A stretch of DNA of 37,884 nucleotides from positions 30,001-67,884 of the forward strand of contig JAQGDQ010001046.1 of NCBI GenBank assembly GCA_030141605.1. The letters run 5' to 3'. The position numbers were made by a program, and so were the translations under genes. This DNA is from Tubiluchus corallicola (lineage: Eukaryota > Priapulida > Priapulimorpha > Priapulimorphida > Tubiluchidae). Of this stretch, positions 1 to 33,898 are shown piece by piece; the first letter of the stretch is position 1; every line of letters starts with the position of its first letter. The notes beneath the pieces were generated by a model that did not search any database, was not told the origin of the DNA, and saw nothing but the letters and a program-made list of their open reading frames with translations.

Positions 1-59
1 TACATCAACTTTTAATGAAGAGTTTCCAAATGTACGTAATTATACGTAGATACTTTCAT

Positions 60-580
60 AGTAATTGTTAAAGTTTATAATCTTCTTCTTCTTCTTCCCA
101 GCTTTTCCCTATGCGGGGTCGCCGTTGTGAATGAGTCTTCTCCACGCATTCCTGTTGTTGACCATCTCTTCATTCATGTCTTCCCTTCCCACATGATCTT
201 CACCGACTCTTCTTTTCAGGTGTCCATACCATCGCAATCTTGCGAGGCTTCCACTACTTTTACTGTTCCTCTGATATTATTATTTCTAATTTTATCTCTT
301 CTTGTTATTCCCGCCATCCATCTCAACATCCTCATCTCCGCCACACCCATTTTCCTCTCTTCGGTCTTCTTTAGAGAAGCTGCTTCCAGCCCATAGATTA
401 GAGCGGGTCTGACCACTATCTTTGTGGACTTTACCTTTAAGTCTCACCGACTCATTCATAGAAGGTTTTGGCGCGGTTTTTACAGGCGGATGCCCTTCCT
501 GACCCTAACCCTCCCTATTTATCCTGCTGGCTTGCCACCCCAACCCTCCCTATTTAATAGGGGGTAATCAACATTAACCC
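60..580 (-). mobile_element. Degraded LINE (non-LTR retrotransposon) 3' end
   Basis: Read on the minus strand, 416-216 encodes the C-terminal reverse-transcriptase signature of many LINE ORF2 proteins, including KTEERKMGVAEMRMLRWMAG and ITRRDKIRNN. After a frameshift near 240 the reading continues in another frame as ARLRWYGHLKRRVGEDHVGRE and ends with NGDPA and a stop at about 109-111. The two halves are in different frames, so the copy is dead. At 480-560 the sequence has the 'ggatgcccttcctgac...aaccctccc' text often found with such elements. The 5' part is missing, as is usual for LINE insertions. The exact clade cannot be set from this fragment. Confidence 0.8.
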
Positions 581-917
581 GGCACCATCAACAATTTTCT
601 ACCGGTTGATATTATACTATGATGACATATCATCTTACTGACATTCTTTTTTATTTTTGAATTTTAGGAGTGACTTGCAAAATGTGGTGATTTAATTGCA
701 TGACTTCAGTGTATTAATTAGTTTGTATGCAATGGTGAGATACCTTATCTACTTTTCGTACATTGGAACTAAATATTGGTGAGTATAACTATTCGTTTAC
801 GTACCTATTATTCGTTATTATAGGAAATTACTTGGATTATAATAATTTATATAATTATATGATCGCTATTTTATTTATTTATATATTTATTTTTTATTAT
901 TTTTGTTTAATTATTTA
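581..917. other. AT-rich spacer, no gene seen
   Basis: This stretch is AT-rich with no supported coding potential on either strand. The open frame running from 763 into the tetranucleotide repeat has no protein signature. Confidence 0.5.
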
Positions 918-1029
918 TCATGTTATTTCATCTTGTATACATACATACATACTTACATACATACATACATACATACGTACGTACATACATACGTACGTAC
1001 ATACATACATACATACATACATACATACA

Positions 1030-1060
<31 letters not shown>

Positions 1061-1233
1061 GTACATACATACTTGCATACATACATACATACGTACGTAC
1101 ATACATACGTACATACATACTTGCATACATGCATACATACGTACGTACATACATATGTACATACATACTTGCATACATGCATACATATGTACGTACATAC
1201 ATATGTACATACATACTTGCATACATACTTGCA

Positions 1234-1264
<31 letters not shown>

Positions 1265-1372
1265 GTACATACATACTTGCATACATACATACATACGTAC
1301 GTACATACATAGATACATACATACATGCATACACACACGCACGCACGCACACACACACACACACATACACAC
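918..1372. repeat. CATA/TACA tetranucleotide microsatellite
   Basis: About 450 bp of (CATA)n with interspersed CGTA, TGCA and CTTG variants, ending in a short CA-rich tract (about 1330-1372). The unit is 4 bp, so every frame and both strands stay open and encode strings of Thr-Tyr-Ile-His or Met-Tyr-Val-Cys. These frames are artefacts of the repeat. Confidence 0.95.
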
Positions 1373-2546
1373 ATATTAAAGGTACATTCCAGTACACAAA
1401 AATGTCTGAGTTAATGAAAACATCTCAATGAAGAATAACATGCACTAAGATATTATTGATAGAATTTAAAATTCGTCAACGCGCAATGTATTTCAAAGTA
1501 TTCAAAGACATTACTTTTCCACGAGCTTCACATTTCACATTTGCTGTTTGAATAAGCATTTTTGCATTATTATATTTCGTTTTAGTAATACTTTAAGGTT
1601 TATTTGGTATTCAAGAATGGGCTATTTGGTTTTACATTATTTGTTGGGGAAATAAATGATTCGGTTCTCAACCAAATCGGTTTTCAAACACTTTTTAGGA
1701 ACGAATTATGGAGGAAAACCGAGGCATGACTGACTGTATGTGCGAACAGCAATGATGAGAATTTTCCGCGGATACGCGGAATTCCGAGTGTTTGCAAGAC
1801 CGGTAGTGCCATTTTTGCAAATCCCGTAAATTCGTTGAGAAAATTTTTACGGACCCAGTACATTATTTCACAAGCTGACCGCTAGCTAGCAGGCCGTCAC
1901 TTTGTTTACATCACGTACATCAGTGTAACCACGTGTAGATCTCTATGTATAAAAATATAGAATCAATTGTGCGGAGTTATTTGAGTCAATTGCAGACAGT
2001 TTTTATATACTTTTGCATAGGAGTGGCCAGTACTTAGGCATTTTTGAGACAATTAGGCATCATGTATCCTTGATAGTTGGGTATTTTAAATTATGCATGA
2101 AACAAGGTAATTGATATTTTAAGTCCACTTAGAGGCTCTCTATGGCCTATGCGGCCTCCAAACCCCCGGGCTGTTTCAGAGTTTTTTGCAATTTGTCATT
2201 CTCTTCCCTGCGTTAACACTAAACCTGCAGTACAGTGTTGTTTCCACAATGCAATGTACTAGGAAACAATCATCCAAGAGAACAATGGAAAACTACAATA
2301 ACAATGGAAATGAACTTCATTAGCATTAGAACATTTCAAGTTGTCATTTCTACATTTTTCACAATTCAAGTAAGTTTGGTAAATAACCTGCTGTATCCAC
2401 AAATTTTATTACATTTTTATCCAAAAAAAAAAAAAAATTCTGCTGCACAATAGCAGCCATTTTGGTAGAGGGTGGAGTTAGTTTGCCTTTGGTAACTTGT
2501 GTGATTAACTAACGAGTAATTAAGCTAATTGGTCGTTGTTTTACAG
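1373..2546. other. Non-coding spacer or first intron of the PUSL1-like gene
   Basis: I see no supported gene here. An A14 tract lies near 2425-2438. The missing first exon of the pseudouridine synthase gene should lie upstream of 2547. No sequence in 1373-2546 encodes the expected Y-x-G-T-x-(F/Y)-x-G segment followed by a splice donor in the right phase, so that exon may lie outside the window. Confidence 0.4.
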
Positions 2547-25912
<23,366 letters not shown>

Positions 25913-25976
25913 CAGTAACCGATGACGTACAGTTTAGGTTCATTTTTTATTTGTTTGTTTCATTTTAATAATGCTG

Positions 25977-25982
25977 AATAAA
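25977..25982 (+). promoter_or_regulatory. Polyadenylation signal AATAAA of the PUSL1-like gene
   Basis: A canonical AATAAA lies 65 nt after the proposed stop codon and is followed by T-rich sequence, as expected for a 3' end. Confidence 0.55.
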
Positions 25983-26090
25983 ACCTATTTTTATTTTGTC
26001 AACAACATTTTTGCCTAATTATTCTGTTTTTGTTTTGTTTTTGTCGCTTAACATCACTTTCTTGTACGAGGACTTACTTCATACCGTCCT

Positions 26091-26092
<2 letters not shown>

Positions 26093-26123
<31 letters not shown>
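26093..26123. repeat. (CA)n microsatellite
   Basis: A run of about 15 CA dinucleotides downstream of the PUSL1-like polyadenylation signal. Confidence 0.9.
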
Positions 26124-26125
<2 letters not shown>

Positions 26126-26518
26126 ATAACACAAACACCAAATGTAAACAGTGGAAACATATTATATATATTGTCTACCGTAAAAATAAACCATTGTAAA
26201 CATAGAAATGTCTGTTGTACAAATCAAAAACATTTTCATTGCTATCAGTACGTAAAAAGTTAATCATATAAATGCGTTAATTTTAGTATTAACCATAAAT
26301 CAGCTGCACCCCTTACAATGAGACCTGATTCTCTAATAAATACAAAAAGAAACGGAAGATGCAAAACAGAAATTTGATTCACAATTTTTAACAAGAGAGG
26401 ATGAACAAAAAACCTTCACATATTAGTAACATGCGCAATAATCATTTTCAAAACAAAAAGTACAAGTTCTTCGTTAACCGATTAATCGACACTCTGAAGG
26501 CTGAATAAGTGTCTAAGG

Positions 26519-26953
26519 CAGGGGTGTGCAAACTGTGGCCCGCGGGCCACTTGCGGCCCGCTGAGAGATCTTGTGCGGCCCGCGAAGAGGTTTGTCAACG
26601 TAATGAAAGTGCGGCCCCCATGCGATCCAGCTGAAGTCTGCGCCAATATCGCAAAGATAGTGCGGGTAGTTTTTTCCTCTAGATCGGATGGCATTAACCC
26701 TTACAAGACCGTTGTCACTTAATGTCACTGTCGGACATGACGAAATATTTGGTTTTTAATATACATTTTAATATCTTCCAAAATAGTTTCTTGAGTGCAG
26801 TAGTGCAGTAGTAATGATGTGCGCAAATCGCATGCAAAAAAATCGTTATTAGGTCTTTCTGTACTTGGCTCCTTGACCAAACTGCATGTGGCCCGCAGGA
26901 ATTGCGGGAAAGTTTAATGTGGCCCGGCTAGTCAGATAATTTGCACACCCCTG
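26519..26953. mobile_element. Non-autonomous hAT element with 8-bp TSD
   Basis: The ends are CAGGGGTGTGCAAA and its inverted copy TTTGCACACCCCTG. The flanks gtctaagg at 26511-26518 and 26954-26961 are identical, an 8-bp target duplication typical of hAT. The 435-bp interior has 'gcggcccg' repeats and no transposase. It lies between the two convergent genes. A fragment of the same family is at 31132. Confidence 0.93.
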
Positions 26954-26961
26954 GTCTAAGG

Positions 26962-28250
26962 CATGTGGTACAGAGCACACCTCTTGTGAATTCTGCATCT
27001 TTTCACCTCTTGTCAATTCTGCATCTTCTCATCCCAGCTATTAATTCATATTTTACACTCCGACGAGCCTCTACAGCATAACACACCCACTCGTTTAACG
27101 AGTCGCTACCATCTCCAGAGCAGAACCTCCGCAGCCAAACACCCGGAGCTGCTCTTCCATCATGCTTGGATACCAGCATTCATGAGCTCAGCAACTGAGT
27201 ATTAAAGTTTTGAATCCGCTTGGTTAGACGTGCGCCTCTTTCGCGGAGTTTCTACGGCAAACTCTGCATATTTTCAACTTTGATTTCGTTAGTTTGGTTT
27301 TATCTGCATTCTCAAGCATTTCAAATGCCATCCGTGCTTTCTTTATCATGTTTAGTACCTGCATTATTTTTGGATGGCTTTTGTTCTCTTTGTTCTCTCA
27401 ACAATTCCGTATTTACATAGATTACTGTTTGGCGTGTTATTCTAATGATAACAGTCATTTAGTACTGCATTATTTTTGGATCAATTTATAATTTTTCCAC
27501 GTATTTGCACGAGATCATGTTGCTATTTTTTCTTATGCCTTTAATTCTCAACAATTCCATATTTACATGGATTACTGTTTGCCGTATTCGATTGTTAAGA
27601 ATAATAACTGCCATTTACTACTGTTGATGCTGTCGTTGATAATCACTTAATTCCCGGCAGCAAATTGAGATCGGTACTACGTTACGGCTGTAAGACAGTC
27701 AGCAATAATGCAGCTCTCAGGATTTTGAACTGTAAGCACTTGGGATGTTGGCTAGTCCACCGGCGATGCTGATGTTTGATCTGAAATAAAGTAAAGTTTA
27801 GAAATGAATGTGAACTGCTGGAGATTGCCATTGGTTTGTGGAATAAACAATGGCACCCGATGCTTGAGTTAGACAGGCTCTGTCGTGAATTTCCTTTCAC
27901 CACTGAATTTAAGTTTCCCTCCGCCAATCAAACGTTGCAAAAAAGTAGGGCCAACAATTATGTACAAACACATTAAGATGACTAATATGTTATGAGTTGT
28001 CATTAAATAGCAATAGTATTGACAAAACTACAACAATGTGTGGTCTTTTCCTTTAAATTTTAAAACATGAGAGATTCTAGCGGGAAAAATTACTTTTATG
28101 CTACACGTTACTTTAATCTGTTACTGGTGAGGCAGACATTGAATTAAATTGAAATTAAATCAGATCAAAACAATAATGTTAAACAGCAGATTTTCTCTAA
28201 CTAATTTCTGGATTCGTCTTCCGGCTTCCTTCTTGGCTGCTCTTGGCAAA
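26962..28250. other. Intergenic region between the convergent genes
   Basis: No gene is supported. 27400-27620 holds a diverged two-copy direct repeat of about 150 bp ('tttacatagattactgtttg' and 'tttacatggattactgtttg'). A possible ATTAAA polyadenylation signal on the minus strand is at 28117-28112, downstream of the proposed HMG-CoA reductase stop. Confidence 0.45.
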
Positions 28251-28630
28251 CTAGTTCGGATATTTTCCCGACTTTTCATTTGCTCCATGGTTGCTGAGTC
28301 GACTGATGGACTTCCTGCTGTAAATTTCCAGAGGAATCAGTAGATTGGCGGGATGGTTTACTTCTTGCTTTGATGTTTACTGTACTTTAACTGATCTCAC
28401 TTTGCCGTCTCGGCTGTATGTATGCCGAGTTGCTCTTCCGAGTTTCCGGTTTCCACGTGGAGTGTTTTCTTCTTCGATGAGTACAACTTTAGTAACTGTA
28501 TTGGAGATCGTTGTTGTTTTTTTTTTTACCTTCCTCCTCCTCGAGTGTTGTGAACTTTAATATTAATGTCTTTATGCATAATAATTGGCCCTACTTTTTT
28601 GCAACGTTTGATTGGTGGAGGGGAACTTTT
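27911..28630. repeat. Inverted repeat pair, about 58-bp arms, around the HMGCR last exon
   Basis: 27911-27968 is about 90% identical to the reverse complement of 28572-28630 (shared core 'aatcaaacgttgcaaaaaag' plus 'tagggccaa'). The arms enclose the proposed last exon of HMGCR. They may be the ends of an element of about 700 bp or two separate insertions. No clear target duplication was found. Confidence 0.65.
28251..28314 (-). CDS. HMGCR: HMG-CoA reductase proposed last exon
   Basis: Acceptor atttacagcag precedes 28314. One base completes an Arg codon, followed by [20 protein letters not shown] and a TAG at 28253-28251. The joined end KYNRKSISRL resembles the human end HNRSKINLQDL in position and basic character, and a tail of about 20 residues is the normal length. 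No transcript support is available. Without splicing, the frame would stop immediately at a TGA inside the donor. Confidence 0.5.
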
Positions 28631-31600
28631 TTGAGGCAGGTGTGGCATTAACTTTAGAAAAAATGGTTGTGTTACTGATTCTAATGCCATATTCAAGAAA
28701 ATTTTCAAAAATAACAAAAACTAGTACTGCAATTGTAAAAAACTCGTATGTTTTTTCTGTCAATATCCTCCTCACCTGTTGTATTTCATGTGACTCTTAA
28801 CGAGATGCCCGGCAGCGAGGGCCGAAATCAGATTCAGCTCTCCGGCTAGGACGGTGGCGGCTATGATGCGTGCCAGCGTGCCGGAATGCTTTCCCGGGTC
28901 TTCCTTGCACCCGCCAGATACGCCCAGTAACTATAAAAGAGAATGATTCGATGACGTTAGGGTGAGTGAAAGACTCGATCAACTGATTACTGCCAATGAG
29001 TACAAAAAATTAACCAGGTAAAGGGGTTGATCCCCTGACCGCCTATGCTACGACGATCGGCATTTTCAAAATATCCATGAAAATAAATTGATAAATTGAC
29101 CGGTCAGCAGGCAGCATCCTATGTGCACTCATATACAGACCCCCCTCTCCCGTGCAAAATATTATTATTATCACATTCAGTACAAAACCAATTGAATTGA
29201 ATTAAAAATGTCAGTGTTCTAGCAGAAATTTCGTGACGTTTCGCCTCATAAAACGAAACATGCACTTTTAATGTTGTAATGTTTAAACAAACACACATAC
29301 AAATATTTCAACTTTATAAATTCTTAAACAAAAAATTTTTGGTTACTGTAGCCTAAATTGTCGCAGCTCAAAAATATGCCGGAACACGCTCTTTAAGCAC
29401 GTGACAACCGACAACAAACTGTGAGCGACAGTACTTTCTTTATCTAGCAGCAGGCGCTAGCAATGCAGGGTACAGCGTGTTATCTCAGATGACGCATGCG
29501 CACACCAGCCAAACACCGCATTGCTGGAGTGCTCTCTACTGGGCTGTGAAGCAAAGAGTGCCGCCCTCATGTACAAGCATAAAGAAAGAATTAAAGAAAA
29601 AAGACTTATTATATTCAATATTATCGACAATATTGAGTGAAAACAGGGGGTGCTGCAGTTCCACAGTACTTATTCAAAAGCTGTATATTTATATGTTTAT
29701 CAAATTTTTAGTCTATTATTATCACATTCAGTACAATATAATGACATTAAACACACAGTGACATCAAAATTATTACATCTACTGTGTTAAATTGTTATGT
29801 TTCATACACTATCGTTATCATAAAAGAATAATTGTACTGCAGTGGGTTAGAGAAGCAAAGGCTTGTATAAGCCCACTGTCATGTGAACCCGATAAAAAAA
29901 GAATGGATGAGTGAACAAAAAAAGAACTGGGAGAAAGGTTAGATCACACAGGAAGGGTAGAAGGATGAGTTAGTGGAAATGGTAGGAAGAAAGATAATAG
30001 ATTGTGCTATGTTGACATCAGCTCCAAAGATTTATCAATGATGCCTTGTTTTGCATAATCTGTACCAGGATTGTGGTATGACTGCTGCAGTAGGTGTAGG
30101 AAATTAGGAAGTGTTGTACTTGTTGAGAATCATTGCTCTGTATTTCTTTTTAAATTTTTGAATTGGCTGAACAGTTTTTAATTCATCATTGTCTTTCCAA
30201 AGCCTTGGACCAACATTTGCAATAAATTGCCGTGCCCACACCTTTGCTTACTATTGAATGTTTCCATCTAAAAGTACAATGATAAGTTAACACCACAGCT
30301 GTGACTGTTTCTTGATCACTGTCTGGTTTTCAAAAATTACCATTTCCAATTTTCACCAGGAGTGACCAAAAATGGCGGAAAGAACACCATGTTAGTATTC
30401 ATAGCATTCATGAACATTAGGGGTGAGCATCTCTACCAGAAAGCGAATTTGAATCGAACCGAATTTGTGACTTTCGAATTCGAACCGAATTCGAATTGAG
30501 ATTGAAAGATTTTCGAACAAGTTTTCGAACCACCAGTAAAAATTAGTCTTACAAAGATCATGCGTATCACTAGATTTTGTTCTGCAATAAAACGACTAGT
30601 AATTTCTTTAAAATTGTGCGCAGAAATCACAGCTAAATTATGCTAATTGCATGATGTTTCAATCGTTATAATGATAAAGAACATGTGTGATTGAAGTGCT
30701 GAATTATTCGAATCTATAGTTTTGGATTCGAATCGAGTTCGAACTGAAAAAAACTCGTGCGAATCGAATTCAAGCGTTCGATGCTCACCCCTAATGAACA
30801 CATGAAAACGGCCACTACACACACATTGATTAGAGATGCATCACGCATCACGCGTACACGGGGCTTAAATCCTAGTTTCAACACTACTTATTCCGCAGCA
30901 ATTTCATTACTATAAATGGTACTTTACTTGTAAACACGATGCTTGGGCCGGTAGTATGGTTCCGCCACCTACTGTACCCACTTCTATACACGGCATGGTG
31001 CAACTTATGTGCAGATCCTGGCCGTTCTCACCGGTTGGTTCCAAGAGAGTTATGCAGTTTGAACTTTCGATATTTTGTGCTGGGTCCTGCAAAGGAGAAA
31101 ACGAGAGATGAGGTCTAAGAACGATCTTGACCAGGGGTGTGCAAACTGCGGCCCGCGGGCCACTTGCGGACCGCTGAGAGATCTTGTGACCTTTTAGTAG
31201 CCACAAATACCCTTTCGAAATTCAGTGATCTGCCGCGTACCCCTTAACATTGTCTAGCAATATGAGTTTCAAGAAAACATTTTTCACTACTACAGTCGTG
31301 GCCAAAAGTTTAAGCCCACCTGTGATTACGACGTGAATTTTGAGCTTTTTTGGTATTCAACACCATATATTTTCCCTCATGGTGGACCGATTCGTTCACA
31401 CGATGGCTCATTAGGAAGGTAATTGAAAATTGCAAATAAATGTTTGTGTTGCGCGTGCGCAGAACTTACGAGATGATGACGTCATCAGTACGGTTGCATG
31501 AATAGTCTTAGACGCACTCTCGGCAGTAGCTTCCTCCCCAGTCGACTGATTATGTTGGATGGTAATTCTACATTTGTTTGCAATTTTCAATTACCTTCCT

Positions 31601-33863
31601 AATGAGCCGTCGTGCGTACGAATCGGTCCACCATGAGGGAAAATATATGGTGTTGAATACCAAAAAAGCTCAAAATTCACTTCATAATCACGGGTGGGCT
31701 TAAACTATTGGCCACAACTGTACGATGTAACTATACGATAAACTAAACACCAAATTCAAGAACAAAATTCAAGAAAAAGGACAACTGGATGTCAAATCAG
31801 AAGAAGAACTTGCAGTCGAAATGTGAACTAGCCTCAATGGTCGCTTCATTGAAACGAGCTTTTCCGAAAACTACAAATCTTGCCTACCGTCATCCGCCGA
31901 CGCACCTGCTGTGCCAAATGTCTATTTTAAATCACAAATTGCCCCCCGTTATAACGCCGGGCAGTGCACAGAAAATTACGCGAGAAACACTATTGTCTTG
32001 CAACAACAATGACCTTTAAAAAATACAAACAATCATGACGTTTAAGTGTAGCACACGATGACGTCGTTTTATGATGATGATGATGATGATAATGACGATG
32101 ACTAGAACGATGATGATGATGACGACTACAACTTTGGTGGTGATGTTGGAGATGGTGGTGATGATGATGATGACGACAAAAATGGTGATGACGATGGTGA
32201 TGATGATGATGATGATGGCTCACACCAGGAGGCTGTTACTCCCGTAAAATTCCTACTCTGTACTCTTTATGGCAAAAAAGAACATTCTAACGCGTTACAA
32301 CTTTCGCTAGCTTAGCTATTTCGTATCCCAACGGGTACTACTCGTACCCACAGTGTTATAACAGGTGGCACAGCATACCTGCCCGGTAGCGATGAAAATT
32401 GCAGAGACGATGTTGGATGCATGAGCATTGCAGCCTCCGATGCTACCGGCCATCGCCGAACCGACCAAGTTCTTGCTAATATTCAAGTCCACTACTGCGT
32501 CCACTGATGTCTTCAAACACTGAAAATGAAAGCAAACGTGGCAATGCATTAGCGTCGTTAAGACAAAACCTACCCTATATCATATACCTTATCATATACC
32601 TTATCATATTTGTTGTTCTTCTGTACCTGCAGTCCCCAATTCATTCATATTCTTACCTTGTACCTTATCCTGTGTAGCTGCTGACTTTGCTTGTACAACT
32701 TGTAACTCTATAAAAACTACGACTGTTAAAAATAAATGGTCAATTTTTGTAGTGGTTGTTAAAATTTAGTACGTACATGCCAGGTTTTTACATACCAATA
32801 TAAAGAAACAGTATAGATTGCATCTTAATTTTAAGAATTACAGTCTAGCGTCGTTATCTCGCCACTGTCCGTCTAGGGCAAATTTTTGGCGAGAGGCGAG
32901 TATGGTGAGATAACGGGAATATAACGAAGTTAGTCTATATGTATATACATAATAGTTGATTAACATAGTGTTCCTCTATGTACATATTTCGCATTATGAT
33001 ACCAATCAACATTAAATCAGAAATGAAAACATTAAGACAAAACAGTTTTCGCTTCAGAGACATCATGTAAAGTTGCTCACACTTTGTGGAAACTCAAACT
33101 TAAACGCAGCTTTGGTGTTATAGAGTAAGGATATCGGTGACGCTTTAGTTTCTCTGCGCATTAACCAACCACAGCACTCCTAATCTAATCCTGGTGAGAC
33201 ACACACTAGATTAATTATGTCTGTCTATCGAGTACAGCAGCATTGTCTACATACCACGGGTATATTGATCGACACGCGGTATATGTATTGATCGATTCAC
33301 CTCTGAGTTTGTCTGTTTGGCGACATAACGAATATAGTTTACATAAGCACTCATCCTAGCATGACGTGGCGAGGGCGAGAAGCGAGGGTGGCGACTTAAC
33401 GAGGTAAATATCAAAGCAGGAAATCCGTCCTGGTACTTTCTATGGCGAGACACGAGTTTGGCGGCATAACGAGGGGGGCGAGATAACGAGGCTAGACTGT
33501 ATCTGAACATCTTTAGATCAAACTCATATCTCGGTTCACCGAACAAAAGAGGCAAGACAGTCCGAATTTGCCGATACTAAGTTATTTGTTTTTGTTTTTG
33601 TTATCTGCAGCATCACCCTGCCCTGCTCCATGATTATAATTACTTAATATTTAAAAAACTTTTGATGTTAAACTAATTGGAGAAAATAATTGTTCTATGT
33701 CTATGTCTATGTTTATCCTGATGATTTAAATATAAAAATCCAATATATTTAGCATTTGTTTTTATAAAAACCAAAAAAATTGGCATTTGACGCAATTTTT
33801 CATGCATTCTCCTTTAAAGCATCATGACATACTTGTCACTATGCAGACTTACGGACCGTTTTA

Positions 33864-33898
<35 letters not shown>

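Noticed and set aside
763-1431. Six overlapping open frames over the CATA repeat on both strands
   Set aside because: A 4-bp repeat without stops keeps all frames open; the products are Tyr-Ile-His or Met-Tyr-Val-Cys strings with no conserved part.
2235-2453. Candidate first exon of the PUSL1-like gene, with a gtaagt donor at about 2369
   Set aside because: The encoded text has none of the expected Y-x-G-T or F-x-G residues and the phase does not match the exon at 2547.
31990-32223. Poly-His protein
   Set aside because: It is a translation of the GAT repeat on the minus strand.
33247-33555. 102-aa minus-strand frame
   Set aside because: It lies mostly inside the pogo-like MITE, runs over its end into flanking DNA, and has no transposase signature.
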